Positions 60,668 to 64,000 of a DNA stretch of 64,000 bases are shown in pieces. A model generated the notes under the pieces. It saw nothing but the letters and a program-made list of their open reading frames with translations. It was not told where the DNA came from and ran no database searches. Source of the DNA: Tyto alba. Taxonomy: Eukaryota; Chordata; Aves; Strigiformes; Tytonidae. How positions within the stretch are numbered: position 1 is the first letter of the stretch; every line of letters starts with the position of its first letter. The stretch lies in assembly GCF_018691265.1 (NCBI RefSeq), contig NW_024881316.1, positions 22,111,819 through 22,175,818 of the forward strand, in the 5' to 3' direction. The position numbers and the translations under genes were made by a program.

Positions 60668-62079
60668 TGGCAATAAAAAAAATCATGAAGAATTTGAGTG
60701 AACTTGAATCTTTACCAAAATCTAGGAAATCTGCCTGACAGGAAAATAGAGATAATTATATTCAGAAGGCTTAATCTTCTTTATAATTTAATAGAAAATA
60801 TTCAAAAGCATAACTATAGACAATCACATTTAAAATTAATAATTTTAAGCTTGACATTAATAGAAAAGTTATAAACAGAAAAATTATCCAAAATGGAAGA
60901 AAAAAACCCTGCTGTATGTTTTTATGAAATTAATTCAGAAAGTTTAATACAGTTTAATATTTATTATACATTTTTTGATTCTCAAGTTCTATTCAGCTCA
61001 TGTTTAGAGAATGCATAACAAATCTGAATACACTTAATGACATCCAGAAAAAAAGACCATACATAAGATATAAATTTAAATTCATAGACCTTTTTTTGGC
61101 AAGTAAATTAAAATGTTATTTAGATAAATGAAAATAAAAGAGCAAAATCTTGTACTCATGTATAAGAGTCGTAACAATTTACCGATGCTAGGTCTATTTT
61201 GTCAGAAACTTTACCTTTGCTGTCCTAGCAGTGAATTTACATTAGTTTTTTTTGAAGATGTGACTGTCTCTGAAAGTTATATGACACAGACTTATCATTT
61301 AATGACAGGCCAAAATTCTGGACTATCTTTTCTGTTTATTAAGTAACGGTTCTTTCCAGGTAAGCACAGGAACTAGAAATAGTTATTGATGTTGCTACTG
61401 TTTTCTCACAGGAAATTAAAGGCTTTATCTAAAGTATATAAATCTCAGGTGGGTAAGATAATTAAGGTATTCTGAGCATACTTTAGAAATGCATGACTAC
61501 TAAGTTAAAGAGGTCAAATCTGTTTGAAAGGCTAGACAAATTTATACATTTTAATGTGTTGCTGGCAGCTACAAAAACCTGGCAAATCACAATTACATAT
61601 AAGTATTTTTGAAGCTATAAAAATCAAATAAGGTGCATCTATCCCTGAAAAAGGTTGTATTTTGTACATATACCAGTAAAAATAATGAGTACCTTCAAGC
61701 ATTCAGTCGCAAAGTTATTAGATATCATAAGGCAGAGATTATATTAGCATACAAGAATTGTTTCAGCAATAATGTAGTTTACAATTCAGCAATCACAGAA
61801 TTGGTTTGGGTTACAGAAGTGCTCTTTCACTCCCTGAAAACATGATAGGATTAGTCTAGATATCTCTAAACAAACCCGAAGAGTAGCATCTTTCCTAGAC
61901 CCAAAATCTTTGGGCATGGTGAAACCACACTTTTTTGTGGAAGTGTTTTTCAATTGCCATACTTGATCAACAGTTTTATTTAATCTGATTGTCCCTTCTA
62001 TAGATTGTCTATTAATATTTTTTCTTTCCATGTTGACTAGGAAGATAATTGATCCTAGTTCACTTCATTACATTACTTT
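60668..62079. other. unique AT-rich sequence, no gene established
   Basis: If the 60270-60666 terminal exon is real, this is intron of a reverse-strand gene. An 81-codon reverse frame at 61786-62031 lacks a clear acceptor/donor pair and is not credited. Confidence 0.4.
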
Positions 62080-62275
62080 GTGCATTTGTAGACAGTTCTG
62101 TCTCCCTTCATCCATCTTTTTACCAGACTGAACAGTGCTGTTCTATTAACCTTTCTTCATAGCTCCTGCTTTCTGAGCTTTTAATAATTTTTATTATTCT
62201 CATCTAACCCTTCTCCTATTTGATAGTGTCTGATTTAAAATGTGGCTTTCATGCTGAATGCATTGCTCCAAAAGT
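62080..62275 (-). mobile_element. old CR1 fragment, reverse
   Basis: On the + strand CAGTTCTGTCTCCCTTCATC, ACCAGACTGAACAGTGCTG, AACCTTTCTTCATAGCTCCT, TTTTAATAATTTTTATTATT and AAATGTGGCTTTCATGCTGA occur in the order of the reverse complement of the ORF2-end region of old CR1 elements. There the corresponding words describe CTGAACAGTCCC, CTTTCCTCATAGC, ATCATTTTTGTTGCTCT and AAATGTGGTGCCCAGAA. Strongly diverged, with both ends lost. Judged from memory of the consensus. Confidence 0.6.
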
Positions 62276-64000
62276 AAAGAAATATGTCAGAATGCCAAAG
62301 CAAGCTTTTACATAAGACACTCTACCTAGGTAAAGACTTAACACCTAATGTATTCATTGAGTTAAGCTCCCGTTTCAGCTTACAGGCTATGCACACACAA
62401 GCTGATCATTATATAATCTTTTCTTGTTCTCAGTTTATCCTTCCGTTTTTGACGAGTGATAACATCCAGAACAGCTTGCTTTTCAGGGGAAGCCAAGCAT
62501 TTCTTTTATAGAATGAGCACATTTTTCTATATTTGTAATCCGTTCATCATCTGGAGTTAAAATATCCTGAATATATTCAACTTCAGTAATACAATGGAAC
62601 AGATTCAGCTGAAGAAATGTAACTGCATACAACGGAGTTTCTAATTTAAATTTTGCATATGAAAGCTTGAAGTTTGAAGACATTAATATCTATATTAACT
62701 TTCATATTGTAGATTTGCAGTGATTTTCCCTGTTTGTAAGGAAAGAAATTTTACAAGGTCTCATTCAAAAAGAATCTTTAAGATCAATGTTTTAACATGG
62801 GCTTATCTAGGTGCCCTACATTACAAATGATAGATTCTGAGTGCAAACAAAATTAAGCACAGAACTATATGTGCTAAAGTGTTATTGATCACATGGCTAT
62901 ATTTTATTTTTTTAAAGACTAAATCCTACATTTCTTACACTGTAATCTGTGCTTGATTTTTATTTTGTGTGGGAAAAAAAATCTATCATTATATCCAACA
63001 CAGTAAAAACAAAATAATTTTTTTTCTATTATTCACTTTAATGATATCATGATTATGTTTTTTCTTGTTATTTTTTTTGGCGACTCACATCCTATGTCTT
63101 AATGGAGATCGGATATTTGTATGTACAACAGCCCAATGGGGTACTGATAATCAAGCACAATAAACACGTAACATTTATGAGTTTGGTTCCTAGCATTCTT
63201 AAATATTCGTAGTAAAATTCTTGGTCAGAATGAACTGCATGCTTATGAACATCTTGACATTTTGTTGTCAGATGATCAATTTAAACATCGAGCAACCTTT
63301 CAATCTACGAAGTGTATGCATTATTTTAAAAGTGTCAGTTTGTTTGTTTACTGGGATAGATGCTCTGTAGTGTTATCTCTTTTACCCTCAAAGGTCAGTT
63401 TGAAATTTCTTTAATTTTCTGAAAAAAACCTATGAGTTTTTCATTAAGTTGTGATCTTGTTTCTATCTTTCCTTCTCAGATCAACATAAAATGGCATCTA
63501 TAATGCCACCTGAGACATCAATCTGTACCCACGGCAGATATATCATCTGTGAAACTAGTTCAAGAAAACTGTCAGGTTTCATTGGGAAAATTAAGTTTTC
63601 TATTAGGGGAATGAATCATATATGACAAATACTGAATGATAAGTTGGAAGAAGTTATTGTTCGTGAACTGCATCTCAGTTTCAAGTTCCTTCTCACTTCA
63701 AAATTATAGTAGCCAGTTCTTGTCACTCCTTTAATTTGTATATATATTTGCTCATAAAAATCTGTTGCACTGTTCCACAGTTTTGGGAAAACATGCTGCA
63801 AGAAATTATTCAAGATATTACCGTTATTGAGATAAGACAAGAATAAATTATATTTCTCAAGCCTTCATTAAAAAAAAAAAAACAAAAACCAAAAACCAAA
63901 AAACAAATAAAGAAGTCTTACAATTGACCACTTGTCTAATTAGGTTCTACTGTTTTTTTTCTGTCATACTTGTGTGAGAAGATGCTTCTTGTGGCAGAGA
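62276..64000. other. unique AT-rich sequence, no gene established
   Basis: A reverse open frame at 62483-62683 has a protein-like composition (contains EVEYIQDILTPDDERITNIE) and a possible acceptor, TTACATTTCTTCAG, inside it, but no donor and no recognised family. An A-rich low-complexity stretch lies at 63869-63910. Confidence 0.35.

Overview
The window looks like a bird chromosome, AT-rich and almost entirely non-coding. The bird assignment rests on two kinds of repeat. First, there are CR1 LINE 3' ends that finish in the characteristic ATTCT/ATTCTATG-type tail (46235-46590 forward, 56445-56492 reverse). Second, there are several solo LTRs of ERVL-like class III endogenous retroviruses with 5-bp target-site duplications, of a type common in neoavian genomes. 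A songbird or close relative is plausible but not proven. No bacterial, phage or operon-like organisation is present, and no recognisable complete protein-coding gene was found.

Layout. 1-1.3 kb is unique AT-rich DNA, followed by an old solo LTR (1283-2258, duplication ACCAC). 2.3-15.9 kb is unique sequence with long A/T homopolymers. 15.9-17.0 kb is a roughly 1-kb GC-rich LTR, and 19.9-20.5 kb is a damaged LTR-derived piece. At 25.15-26.81 kb two solo LTRs of different families sit 83 bp apart, both reverse, each with its own perfect duplication. 28.9-34.3 kb carries older material: an 81-bp segment present twice, a MIR-like SINE remnant, and a degraded CR1 of about 690 bp. 34-46 kb is unique. 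At 46.1-46.9 kb an old reverse CR1 lies beside a younger forward CR1 whose tail has grown into a 55-copy ATTCT/ATTCC array. 48.8-49.4 kb and 52.2-53.2 kb are two forward solo LTRs of the same two families as the 25-kb pair. 54-64 kb is unique apart from small ancient CR1/L2-like remnants.

Genes. Two places have the shape of real exons. 60270-60666 (reverse) has a strong splice acceptor, a short open frame, a stop, two AATAAA signals and a GT-rich downstream element, as expected of a gene's last exon. 56510-56694 (forward) is a GC-rich block with a pyrimidine-tract acceptor and a GTATGT donor. Neither could be assigned to a known gene. The rest is best read as intron or intergenic DNA. The retroviral material is confined to LTRs; no gag, pol or env remnant was recognised.
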